This document shows positions 1 through 9,892 of a DNA stretch of 64,000 bases, one piece after another; position 1 is the stretch's first letter, and every line of letters starts with the position of its first letter. Under the pieces are notes generated by a model. It ran no database searches. It was given only the letters and a program-made list of their open reading frames with translations, and was not told where the DNA came from. Made by a program: the position numbers and the translations under genes. Origin of the DNA: Neovahlkampfia damariscottae. Lineage: Eukaryota > Heterolobosea > Selenaionea > Neovahlkampfiida > Neovahlkampfiidae. The stretch is taken from NCBI GenBank assembly GCA_016618085.1, contig JABLTG010000072.1, positions 1 to 64,000 of the forward strand. The letters are read 5' to 3'.

Positions 1-838
1 TTTTGTGTTCTTGCATTTTTTTAAGTTGTTCTTCTTTTTTTCCTTCATCGTTGGTTTGTTGTTTTGCAATAACTTGTTGTTGTAATTGTGATAACTTTTC
101 TTTTAATTTTTCTAATTTTTCTTCATCTTCTTCTCTTTTTTGTTTTAATTTTTCAATCTCGGATAAATTATTTTGTTTTAATTCTTCCAAGACTTTTGTG
201 TCATTAACTTTTTGTTCTTCTAATTTATCTTCCAATTCTTTGATAGAATTTTGTGAAGTTTCTTTTTCTTTTTGACTTTCTTTGTAGGAGGCTTCACTTT
301 CTTCTTTTCTTTTTTGAACATCTTCAAGTTTCTTTTTTAAAATTTCAACTTCTTGTTTTGCAACTGTTAATTCTTTTTTACGATCTTCTTGTTCTTCAAG
401 AACTTTTCTTGGGCTATAAAATGAAGTGTTAAATTTTTTTTTTTTTTTTTACCTAATGTAAGGATTTGGTGAAGAAGGAGATCCTATAGAGTGACTTGAA
501 TCAGATTTTTTAATTGATGAAGTGTCCATTGTTGGTTCTTCTTTTACGTTTCTTCTTGATTTTCTTGACTCTAATTTTTTTTTTTTTGAAGTTCCTTCGC
601 TTGCAGTTGCCAATCTTAATTGTTCTTCTCTTTGTTTTTGTTGTTTTAACATCATTTGAACTGGGTTTAAACTTGACTCATCTTCTTGTTCTTCTTGTTC
701 TCTTAATTTTTGTTCTCTTTCTCTTTGTTCTTTCAACATTTGTTGAATTGGATCAAGTTCTGGTTCACCTGAGATATCTATTGTTGTTTTATCATCACTC
801 TCTGATGACATCACATTTTTCTTCTTCTTGCCCCACAT
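1..838 (-). CDS. Coiled-coil protein, 3' end cut by window edge
   Basis: Two exons are visible, 838-453 and 413-1, separated by a 39-nt intron (414-452) whose donor follows a poly-A tract; the gene runs off the window start. The ATG at 838 (MWGKKKKNV) lies about 25 nt from a CCAAT motif. The N-terminal 128 residues hold two similar Gln/Glu-rich segments, each with the core PIQQMLKEQ or PVQMMLKQQ, followed by basic and Ser/Pro-rich stretches. Exon 2 is an almost continuous heptad-like Lys/Glu/Leu coiled coil. No enzymatic domain is visible. It could be a cytoskeletal or tethering protein; I do not recognise the family. Confidence 0.7.
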
Positions 839-939
839 TCTCTGTCTCAAGATGATTTGTTTATTTGACCAATGAAAATCATCTTTGTTTTTATAAAATT
901 ATTTTTATTTCATTTTTCTTTATTATTCAAAAAAATATT

Positions 940-1965
940 TTATTTGAAACCAAATGTCACGTCACAAAAAAATTTTCTTTGGTTGATTACTTCAATCTCA
1001 ATCATGGGATTTTTATTTCTTTTGGGCAAATATATTTTATAAGTATCATCTCTGTTATCAACTATTTCATTATATCCACCATGTATAATCATTTCATTAA
1101 AATCTGTCATTACAGACACATGCCAATATCTATTTGGTGGAATATCACCTGTAGCAAAAATTTTAGTCCATTTATTACAAATTGTATCATATTCATATAA
1201 AGAATTACATGAATTTCCTGTATTTCCACCAAAATAAAAAATTGAATAACCATTCATGCAAGAAGAACATGCAGCGGTTTGAGGAGGTTTTTCACCATCA
1301 GTTACCATCAAACTCCAACTTTCTAATAACACATCAAATATCCACATATCATTCATTCTATTATGCCCATCCCTTCCACCAAACATATACAGTCGATTGT
1401 TTTTTCCTTCTAAGGTTGAATACCTCCTTTTTGATGGTTCAAGTTTATTCAAGGGAATAACTAATTTCCAATGATTTTTTTTCAAATCAAAAAAAAATAA
1501 TTCATTACTCAATGGAGTATCAAAGTATAGTTTTTCACCTCCAAATATCCATATTTTTTCATTCAACAAAGTTGCACTGTGATATCTTCTTGGTAGTGGA
1601 ATATTTCCTTCAGGATTAATTAAATCTATGGTTAATTTTTTCATATTTATTTTATACAAATGACTATTTGAATCAACATTGATATCGTGACCACCAAAAA
1701 AATAAAGTAATTCTTCATTTTGAACACAGGTCATAAACATCCGACTTAACGGAAATTTTATAATTTTGAATGTTTTTTCTTTAAATGAATACACAATAGC
1801 TTCATTTGAAATGTCCTCAAAATATAGTGCGTCCGCTCTTTCTCCAAAAAAAAAATATAAAGAATCTTCATATACGATCAAATTGTGAGCAGCTAATTTG
1901 ATATTAATATCTTTCATTTTGTTCCATTTAAACATTACCTTCTCATCAATTTCTGAGAAGCTCAT
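940..1965 (-). CDS. Kelch-repeat protein
   Basis: Single exon of 341 residues. At least five kelch blades are visible through Gly-Gly pairs followed by conserved Tyr and Trp (for example LYFFGGHD, IWIFGGEK, LYMFGGRDG, IFYFGGNTG, MIIHGGYN). Such proteins form beta-propellers for protein interaction. The ATG at 1965 (MSFSEIDEK) was preferred over upstream non-ATG codons; TCGGAG and CCAAT motifs lie within 50 nt upstream. The last residues, FFCDVTFGFK then TAA, resemble the start of a BTB domain (CDVTF), so the protein may be a kelch-BTB protein that has lost its BTB. Family call is firm; partner is unknown. Confidence 0.85.
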   Translation of the reverse strand: MSFSEIDEKVMFKWNKMKDINIKLAAHNLIVYEDSLYFFFGERADALYFEDISNEAIVYSFKEKTFKIIKFPLSRMFMTCVQNEELLYFFGGHDINVDSNSHLYKINMKKLTIDLINPEGNIPLPRRYHSATLLNEKIWIFGGEKLYFDTPLSNELFFFDLKKNHWKLVIPLNKLEPSKRRYSTLEGKNNRLYMFGGRDGHNRMNDMWIFDVLLESWSLMVTDGEKPPQTAACSSCMNGYSIFYFGGNTGNSCNSLYEYDTICNKWTKIFATGDIPPNRYWHVSVMTDFNEMIIHGGYNEIVDNRDDTYKIYLPKRNKNPMIEIEVINQRKFFCDVTFGFK

Positions 1966-2048
1966 CTTTGTTGTTTTTATGGAGTTTCGGAGAATTTTTT
2001 TTTGAACCAATGAAAATAATGTTCCTTAATTTGGTGATAAATTTGAAA

Positions 2049-3257
2049 TCAAAAAAATCTCTTTATTTGTAAGTTTATGATGACATCTTCAAAAATATCC
2101 ATCTCTTTCCAATCAAAGAAACTTTTTCTTTCCAAAAATACTGTATGATATTCTTCAAAAAAAACTTTTTCAATTTCTACATCTTTCAATGATGGAATCA
2201 TTGTTAATTTCGTTTCTTTAGAACAATTTCCAATTCCCAATTGACCTTGTGAATTATTTCCGCAAACAAAAACTTCTCCTTTATTTGTTATAAAAGCCTA
2301 AATCTTGTCAGTTTATGATAAAGAAAGTCAAACCGACCTAAACATAAATGCAGAAATTGAAGTAATAAAATGAGAATCCAATTCTTTCAATTTAGTTGGT
2401 ATTAATACTTTTGATATCGAATTTAATCCAATTTGTTGAAAATTGTTGCTTCCAAGAACAAAAACTTCTCCTGTTTTGCTGAGAAAAATTGAATGATGAA
2501 TTCCCATGGCTACATCTTCCACCATGAAATTTACATCAATTTTAGTTGGTGTCAATACACATATATTCGTTTTAGGTCTTGATCCCCAAAAATAAATTTC
2601 ATTATTTTCAGTCAAGACAATAGTTTGACTGTAGGTTACAACTTTTTTAATTTTCGAATTTTCAAAATATTCATGAATAAAAGGAGGTAAATAATTATTC
2701 CTATTTTGGTTAACTCCTAAACATGTATCTATTCCCCAACACAAAAGTTGTTTTTTTTTTGTTATTCCAAAAGCATGAGAGATACCACATTTTATAGATA
2801 TTAACTCATATTTCAAAGGTATCAATGAAGGAACAGTGACTCTAAAATAAGATTCTGATGTATTACCACCCCATTGATAAATAAGACCATTATCTGTTAA
2901 ACCAAGATTTGACCATCCACATGATGAAATTTGTTTAATTTTTAAATCACTCAATGAACGAATTGTTTTTGGTTTTTCATTTGATTCTAAATTACCTGTT
3001 CCTAATTGATAATTATCACCATCTCCACATCCAAGTATATTATTTTTTCTTGATAAGAAAAAAGTTTTTGAAGTTCCTACAGCAACATCACAAACATCGT
3101 AAGGTGATAAAATTTTTGAAATTTCTATTGGAGTTGAAATAATTTTTTCTGTTGTTTTTTCAATGCCCAAACGATACCCAAAATTTAAACCACATACATA
3201 CACTGTTATTTGATTTAATTTTCATGACAAAATATTTTTACCTCTCCTGTTTCTCAT
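2049..3257 (-). CDS. RCC1-repeat (regulator of chromosome condensation) protein
   Basis: Three exons, 3257-3242, 3202-2334 and 2297-2049, give 377 residues. The first exon carries only 16 nt (MRNRR plus one base). Repeated RCC1 blades are seen: VYVCGLNFGYRLG, ILGCGDGDNYQLGTG, VFVLGSNNFQQIG and, across the second intron, VFVCGNNSQGQLGIG. RCC1 propellers serve as GEFs or scaffolds, but nothing here identifies a specific GTPase. Introns are 39 and 36 nt. Both splice junctions restore RCC1 consensus, which supports the model. The C-terminus after the last blade is short and unassigned. Confidence 0.85.
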
Positions 3258-3309
3258 AAAACAAAAAAAATATGATTGGCTGAATGAAAACATACAAAAT
3301 TCTTTATTT

Positions 3310-4002
3310 TTATTCTTTTTTTTGATTTTCGTTTGAAGGAATAATGAATGAGTCAAATAAAGTTTCACTCTTTGGTTTTAATGGTACATGGCTCATTGTT
3401 GAATTTGTTATTAAAATTTTTCTAATAATCAAAGAAAAAGCTACATGTCCAAGTTCAACAATTGTTAATGATATCAATGTTTCTGTAAAAAACTTTTTTT
3501 TTCCATTTTTCAGCCATAAAAGACAAATACAAAATTGAATGAATAAACAAACAATTGAAAAAATAAAATTGACAACAATCATGATTTTGAGATACTCTCT
3601 ATTGTTATTAATAGTTGTATTGATTGAATAAAAATGACTTAGCAATGAAACAAAAGATGTGACATACAAAAAAGCTCCTAGAACGAATGTTATGGTTTTA
3701 ACTTCACTTCCTAGTTGATATGTGTCTTGTATGAGTATGGATAAAAAGAAACTATAGGATAAAAGTAAAATTATGTGCAGAATTATTCCAATTGTATATT
3801 CTTGTCTTCCTAAGTTGGTGAAAAAATTTTTGGCAATGAAAATTAATGTTTCTGCAAATCCAGTGAGTTCTGGTTTTTTTTGTTTTGAACTGAAGTTCTC
3901 TGTTGTAGACGAGGTTTCTTCAAACATTAGTTTTTTCTGACCAATCAAATTTCCCAAAAACAAGAATAATGCAAACAAACTTGATAATTCCAAGACTTTC
4001 AT
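3310..4002 (-). CDS. Multi-pass membrane protein of unknown function
   Basis: Single exon of 230 residues. A hydrophobic N-terminus (about residues 4-20) may be a signal or first helix. Four further long hydrophobic segments lie at about 70-93, 103-125, 139-166 and 175-195, consistent with four to five membrane spans. The C-terminus is polar. I recognise no family motif; topology resembles small tetraspan proteins but the tetraspanin Cys-Cys-Gly signature is absent. A CCAAT motif lies just inside the start region. Confidence 0.6.
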   Translation of the reverse strand: MKVLELSSLFALFLFLGNLIGQKKLMFEETSSTTENFSSKQKKPELTGFAETLIFIAKNFFTNLGRQEYTIGIILHIILLLSYSFFLSILIQDTYQLGSEVKTITFVLGAFLYVTSFVSLLSHFYSINTTINNNREYLKIMIVVNFIFSIVCLFIQFCICLLWLKNGKKKFFTETLISLTIVELGHVAFSLIIRKILITNSTMSHVPLKPKSETLFDSFIIPSNENQKKE

Positions 4003-4151
4003 TTATTAATTATTTGGAAGTATCTTCAAATTCTATTGGAAAAAATGTCATTCTTGTAATTCAGAATAATTAAACAAAAGCACCTAAGCCCGTAATAATT
4101 TCCTGTTGAAAATTGTTTTCTTAAAAAAGTTTATTGAAATGGTAATTTGAT

Positions 4152-4277
4152 TTATTGATCAATCGTAAAACCATCACTTGGAACATATTCTGAAATTTGA
4201 TCACATGATTTGAGAAATTCAATTTCTTTTTTCAATGATTCAATTTCTTCTTTCAATGTTTTATTTTCCCTTTTCAT
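4152..4277 (-). CDS. Possible tiny coiled-coil ORF or exon remnant
   Basis: An ORF of 41 codons on the minus strand begins at an ATG at 4277 and ends at TAA 4152. It encodes a short leucine-zipper-like helix (LKEEIESLKKEIEFL) and a polar tail. Further upstream on the same strand another coiled-coil-like stretch (about 4370-4395) can be read, but I could not join the two with a legal intron because of in-frame stops. It may be a small gene, the last exon of a degraded gene, or chance. Confidence 0.25.
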   Translation of the reverse strand: MKRENKTLKEEIESLKKEIEFLKSCDQISEYVPSDGFTIDQ

Positions 4278-4426
4278 TTCACAAATGCATCAGATTGTCC
4301 ATCATCAGAGAAATAAAGAAACATTCATCTGAATTTATTAATTATTCATCTACCATCACAAACTTTAAGCACTTTTTTAATTCATCATATTGTTGAACCA
4401 ATAATATCAATTTGATCAAACTGCAG

Positions 4427-4828
4427 ATGTGTTTAAAAAACAAAAAAAAAGTCGCCCCAACAATCTCAAAAACAGATGAAACGAAACACTACTGTCCTAT
4501 ATGTATGTTATATAACCAATGTAATATTCGTATTCTAATTAAACTTCCAGATATTTTTCAAACTGAATGTTGTTCAAATAATATTTGTTTACAATGTTGG
4601 TTACAAATGAAAAAGTATCAAAGAGATCTATTCTGTCCTTTTTGTATAACAACTCCATTTTTTATTGTTTCAATTTCCCAAAATGAAAAATCAAAAAATT
4701 ATGATGACGAAATTGAACCTCAACCAAAAGAAAATACCAAATTACAAACTAGGAAATTTGGGGATGAAAATATCATTCCTACTCAATATCAAAGACCAAA
4801 TCGTTGTTGTTGGTGCACAATTATGTAA
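4427..4828 (+). CDS. RING-type zinc finger protein with C-terminal CAAX-like motif
   Basis: Single exon of 133 residues. The RING-like core is CPIC near residue 24, a Cys-Cys pair, then ICLQC and CPFC, the spacing seen in SIP5/DA2-type RING proteins, so an E3 ubiquitin-ligase role is likely. The protein ends NRCCWCTIM: CTIM fits a CAAX prenylation box, and the preceding cysteines could be palmitoylated, which would place the protein on membranes. The TAA stop overlaps an AATAAA polyadenylation-like signal. Start is the first ATG in frame; the RING call is good, the lipidation is inferred. Confidence 0.75.
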   Translation: MCLKNKKKVAPTISKTDETKHYCPICMLYNQCNIRILIKLPDIFQTECCSNNICLQCWLQMKKYQRDLFCPFCITTPFFIVSISQNEKSKNYDDEIEPQPKENTKLQTRKFGDENIIPTQYQRPNRCCWCTIM

Positions 4829-4921
4829 ATAAAATTTTATCCAAAATGAAAAATTAGGATAAAAACATGCTTTAAAATCCAAACAATTTTCTTTGAATTT
4901 TCCTCAATTTGATCATTCAAA

Positions 4922-5353
4922 ATGGAATTCCAAGCAACAAGTGACAAAATTATCAAACCAAGAAAAAGAGTTTCAAATGCTTGTGTTTCATGTCGAGAAA
5001 AACATTCAAAGTATCCCCATCCATTGATTTCTAATCATTCAAAAAGATGTGGTTTTGTCAAACCTTGTACTAGATGTGTTTCATTGGGACTTGAATGTGT
5101 AACTCTTCCTGCAAAGAAAAGAGGTGTCAAAAAATTGAACGAATGCAAAGAGAATCTCAAAAACAAAGAATCTCCTTCAAAAATTTGGACCATGAAAATC
5201 ACTCACAACAAAGATAGTAAATTCTTGAAAGCAGAAGAAGATTTTTTTGATGAAGTTCATTTTTCAAAATTTCCATTTGAAGAACCACAACTTTTACCTT
5301 TGAAATGGTTCCAATACTGTGGTCCTGAATTAAATGAATCCGAAAATGAATAA
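4922..5353 (+). CDS. Zn(2)Cys6 (fungal-type) transcription factor, small
   Basis: Two exons, 4922-5010 and 5047-5353. The 36-nt intron (5011-5046) is a multiple of three without stops, so it is easily mistaken for coding. Removing it gives CVSCREKHSKCGFVKPC followed by TRCVSLGLEC, exactly the C-x2-C-x6-C-x5-C-x2-C-x6-C pattern of the GAL4-type binuclear zinc cluster. The cluster is followed by a basic stretch (PAKKRGVKK). The whole protein is about 131 residues, far shorter than typical fungal members and without the middle homology region. It probably binds DNA in the nucleus; targets unknown. Confidence 0.85.
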   Translation: MEFQATSDKIIKPRKRVSNACVSCREKHSKYPHPLISNHSKRCGFVKPCTRCVSLGLECVTLPAKKRGVKKLNECKENLKNKESPSKIWTMKITHNKDSKFLKAEEDFFDEVHFSKFPFEEPQLLPLKWFQYCGPELNESENE

Positions 5354-5698
5354 ACATTTTTGATTCAATTTGTTCATAATTGAGCTGTAAGGTTCAATTA
5401 TGTGTTTTCATTGTCATATTTTTGATTCAAAGCAGATGGAGAACAAATAAACCGTGAAGCAAATTATTCTGATGTATTATTTGGATTTATTTTGGTAGAG
5501 ACCAGTTCTTGAACTCGTCTTTGCTGTTTGTTGAAGAAAAAGAAGTTGTGGAAGTGAAATTGACCAATAAACCAGTTTCCATGTTGTTCAAGCCATGAAA
5601 TCAATGATAGTGAGTTCAAATACCATAATTGTTGCCACCAAATTTTTCGGATAAATACCCAAATTGTCAGTTGTATCATTGGACAAACAATTTCTTCG
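5354..5698. other. Intergenic region, no gene seen
   Basis: 345 nt between the Zn2Cys6 gene and serC. It contains the TAAATAAA-like end of the upstream gene and CCAAT/ATTGG-type motifs, but no reading frame with protein-like composition. Confidence 0.5.
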
Positions 5699-6863
5699 AT
5701 GAATCAAAGAGTACACAATTTTAATGCTGGTCCTGCTTGTCTTCCAGAAGAAGTTTTAAAACAATGTTCTGATGAAATGTTAAACTGGAATAATACAGGA
5801 ATGTCTTTGTTTGAGGTTTCTCATCGTTCAAAAGAATTCATAGCTTTGATGGAAAAAACAAAAAAGAATTTAACAACTCTTCTGTAATTTTTCAACACAA
5901 AAATTTTAAAAAACTTTATTAGTGAAATTCCTTCAAATTTTAAAATATTATTCATGCAAGGAGGTGCATCTTTACAATTTTCTGCAGTTCCAATGAATCT
6001 CCTCCAAGAATCAACAGCTGATTATATTGTCACTGGAACATGGTCAAAAAAAGCATTTTCAGAAGCAAAGAAATATGGTTCTGTCAATAAAATTACAGAT
6101 TCAAGTGACACTGCTTTCACAAAACTCCAAGACTCCAAAGACTGGAAAACATCAAAAGAAGCTTCATACGTATACTACTGTGACAATGAAACTGTCCATG
6201 GATTCGAATTTCATGAGGCTCCGAAAGTACAAAATAATGCTCCTTTAATCGCTGATATGTCTTCAAATCTATTGTCAAAAAAAATTGATTTTTCAAAATA
6301 CGGATTGATTTATGCATGTGCTCAAAAAAATTTTGGTGCAGCAGGTTTAGTTGTTGTCATAATTCGTGAAGATTTAATAGGAAAAGAATCCAAAATAACA
6401 CCTTCTATGATGAGTTATAAAGTTATGGATGATAATGATTCAAGTTATAATACACCTCCTACATATTCAATCTATGTAGCCAATTTGATTTTTGAATGGT
6501 TATTAAAAAATGGTGGCATTGAATCAATTGAAAAAAAAAACAAAGAAAAATCAAATTTGTTGTATGATTTCATTGATAATTCAAGTTTTTATTTGTAAGT
6601 GAATGGTTTTTCTAATTTTGACAAGTAACCCTGTTGACAAGAAAAATAGATCAACAATGAATATCATTTGTAAAATCAATGGTGAAAATGGTGAAAAATT
6701 AGAAAAAGAATTAGTCTCAGAAGCCAAAAAGCAAAACATTATTGGAATTGCTGGACACAGATCTGTTGGTGGATTGAGATTTTCTTGTTATAATGCATTG
6801 GAATTAAAATCAGTTGAAGTTTTACTTTCATTATTAAAGGAATTTGAAAAAAATCATAAATAA
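5699..6863 (+). CDS. serC: Phosphoserine aminotransferase
   Basis: Three exons, 5699-5883, 5923-6594 and 6626-6863, give 364 residues, the normal length. The enzyme converts 3-phosphohydroxypyruvate and glutamate to phosphoserine in serine synthesis, with PLP. Diagnostic stretches are HNFNAGPACLPEEVL at the N-terminus, MSLFEVSHRSKEF, LFMQGGAS across the first junction, and the PLP-lysine region YACAQKNFGAAGLV. The C-terminus has GHRSVGGLRFSCYNAL, as in the family. Introns are 39 and 31 nt. The stop overlaps a TAAATAAA polyadenylation-like signal. Confidence 0.95.
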
Positions 6864-6905
6864 ATAAAAAAGCTAAATTTATTTTTTTCTATCCAATTAA
6901 AAACA

Positions 6906-9760
6906 ATGAGTTTAACTCAAGACCAAATCAAGAGCATAAAAAGTGATGTTGATCGTTTATTGAAAGAAGAAAGAGAAGAAGGAGGACTTTTATATGTTGA
7001 CCAAGAAGACGAAGATGACCTTCCTTGGTTTGAAAAAAAAAAAATTAAAATACTTTCAAGGTTAGATGAATTCAATTTTGATGAAGAAAAGTCACAATTT
7101 ACATTCACATATGATTTAACTTTTGAATTTGAATATGAACCTTGTGTCATAAAAATTCCAACGAAATACCCAAAAGGTTGAATTTTAAAAAAAAAATAAT
7201 TAACAATTTTTCAGGTGAATATGAAATGAAAATGGGTAATGATGGTGATTTTATTCTTCTTTTGAATCCTGGTGAAGATTTTTATCAAACATTGAAAAAT
7301 GTTTTTGTCGAATTTAATGAAACAAGAATGGTAAATAATTATAATAAAAAATTGACAAATTTCTTGAAAAGGCTGGCCTAGGTAAATAGAATATTTCATG
7401 ATTTTTTTATTTTTCAACTTTAGACAGCTCACTACCACAAGATTCAAGTGCAACAAGTGGAAATCAAGGTAAAAAAAAAAAAGAGTGTTTTAAAATACTA
7501 GATCCTGGTGATCAATTTATTTCAGTATTACATATTCAATAAATACTAAATCTTCAAAAGCAAACTTTTCAAAACGAGTTTGAAAAAAAAAAAGAAATTC
7601 TAACGTGTCAGATATGATGACTGGTTAACAGAATGTCCAAGTTCAAGAAGAAAACTTAAAGGAACTATTAAAGGACCAGAAGTTATAAAATTGAAAAATA
7701 TTGATATTGGAATGAAAACTCTAACATTTACAATCACTGGAAAAGATGGAAATGAAAAACTAGACTTTGACATCTATTACGCTGATTATTTGGATGATTA
7801 TGGAAGTCAAGGATTATCTCTTGTGAAATATGATGAAAAATTATCAGATTTTGCAACTAGTAAAATAAAACAAAATTTAACCTAAACTAAAGTCATCAAA
7901 ACGTTTATCAAATATTTTGATGGAAATCCATCACTAAAAGATGTCTTAACAAAATGTTGTGAAGTTTATCAAGAAGCTAAAAGAAGATCAATTCATGATG
8001 TCATGAAGAAACCTTGGTAAGAATATCTTCAATCTAAAATTTCATCATCTCAGGTATGAAAGAGCGAATGATGAAATCATTGAAACTATCTCAATATATA
8101 AAAAATTATGGCATCCAATACTTAAAAATGAACTCAATGATAATGAATTAAGTACAGTCTATGTTGCAAAGAAAGCAATTCTCAAACAATTAGATATCAT
8201 CAAAGGAAAAGACTGCACAGGTTTTTTTGTCAAACCTTTTGGTAATAATATCTTTTTATGGAGAGTTGATTTATTTGGATTTCAGAAAGAAAGTAAATCA
8301 TTGCATTCAGATTTAGCAGCATATTCAAAGAAATACAAAACAACTGAATCAATGACTGTTGAAATTTATTTTACTTCAAATTATCCAAAAGAACCACCAT
8401 TTGTTAGAGTGTTATCACCAAGACTTCAATATTTAACTGGAAATGGTAAGTGCTTCTTAAACTAACATTTTCCTTCAGTTACTTTTGGTGGGTCTTTTAT
8501 TAGGTAATTTTTGTTTATTTTTTGATTTTTTTTTTAAAGTGTTCCTGCACTAGGAGAAACATATTCACCTGTTATTGATGTTTATAGTATCATTCAATCA
8601 GTAAGACAAACCCTGATCAATGGAAAAGCAAGAATCGTAAAAAAAAGAAATTCCTAATTTCTTCATCATAGGATATGAAAATTAGTCAACCTTATGAAAA
8701 GAAAGTGGCAATGAGAGCATTTGTCAGGGAAAGAAGGAACAAAATTGATTCTGTTGGAAAATTAAATCAAAAATTTTCAATTTTATCGGATGATCGAGCA
8801 AAACATTTATATGGAGGAAGTTATATAAATCCAATGCATCCTATTGAAAATGCAAATAATATTTGTCTACCTACTTCTCTGAGGTATCAAAACTTATCAA
8901 ATTATTCCTTACTTTTTTTTACAGAGACAAATTGAAACCAGGCACAGAATCTGGTGTTGTAGTTTTGGAGTTGAAAACTTCAGATGGTAAAATTTTTAAT
9001 TGTGGTGTTTTAGATTACACAGCAAAGAATGGGCATATTATCATTCCGAATTGGATGAAGAAACATTGGATGTTGACTGATGATTCATTGGTTGATGTTA
9101 GAACTGTTAAAATTCCACTTTGTAAATTTTTACAATTTCAACCACATTCAGAATCATTCAACAAAGTAGATAATGTCTTTTATTCATTGCAACAAAAATT
9201 ACAATACTTCTTTGCAATTACTGAAGGACAAACTATTCCATTTTTGGATACTACTTCAGGAAAAGAATTTTTATTAACTTTGACTGCAACAGAACCGTCC
9301 AGTGAAGTATGTGTCTTTTTAGGGAATGGTAACAATCAGTTTTCTCTTTAATTTTTTAGATGTTGAATTTGAAGTTCAAATCGATTTCAAATCTCCTTTA
9401 GATTCCAAAGATTATATCGTTCAAATTGAAAACCCTGAAATTGATGAAGAGATTGAAGAAGAAGAATGGTTTGAACCTGATGATGAAAAAATTGATTCTT
9501 CAACAAATTCAGGTCTGGTTGGAAAAAGAGATGATGAAATCAATACAGGGTTTTTGATTGGTAAAAGAGTTGACGAAAAGAAACCAGAGGTAAAAAAACC
9601 AGTTGAAGAAAAACCTGTTGAAAATAAAGGTGGAAATACTACTGGTGGAAAAACTCTTGGAACTACAACTGATGGAACAAAATGTGAAATTTGTGGAACT
9701 GTAGTTCCGACCAATAATTACAATATGCATTTAGTACATTGCAGAAGAAGACACAAATAA
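6906..9760 (+). CDS. UBE2Q-like E2 domain fused to UFD1 domain and C2HC finger
   Basis: Thirteen exons (6906-7176, 7215-7330, 7372-7381, 7424-7524, 7561-7577, 7612-7859, 7893-8016, 8054-8445, 8479-8503, 8540-8636, 8672-8883, 8925-9328, 9360-9760) give 805 residues. Residues 1 to about 170 are acidic and RWD-like. An E2 domain of UBE2Q type follows (YPKEPPFVRVLSP near 400; VRQTLINGKARI near 460). Where UBE2Q has GGALC, this reads GGSFIS, so the catalytic Cys is Ser435. Residues about 540-700 are UFD1-like (FNCGVLDYTAKNGHIIIPNW; FLQFQPHS). The C-terminus CEICGTVVPTNNYNMHLVHC is a zinc finger as in UFD1/PIF-K proteins. Exons of 10 and 17 nt are tiny. It probably acts in CDC48-linked ubiquitin handling; the E2 may be inactive. 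Confidence 0.85.
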
Positions 9761-9892
9761 ATTTCATTTAATAAAGTTATAGCTTTTTCACCTGTTCAAT
9801 TTTCAAGCATGTTCTAATTTCGGACTGACCAAAAAAGGATATTTAACTGTTAAAGTTCCGCCAATCACAAATTTCTCCATCTCAACGTTCAA

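Noticed and set aside
4911-5060. Continuous ORF reading through the Zn2Cys6 cluster
   Set aside because: The unspliced reading breaks the Cys spacing; removing the 36-nt GT-AG intron restores the exact motif.
5464-5679. Minus-strand ORF with many Trp codons before serC
   Set aside because: No homology-like features; it overlaps the serC promoter region with CCAAT motifs.
8504-8560. Alternative splice giving a Cys (TGT) at the E2 active site
   Set aside because: The frame containing TGT hits a stop within 13 codons, whereas the Ser frame continues with conserved E2 sequence.
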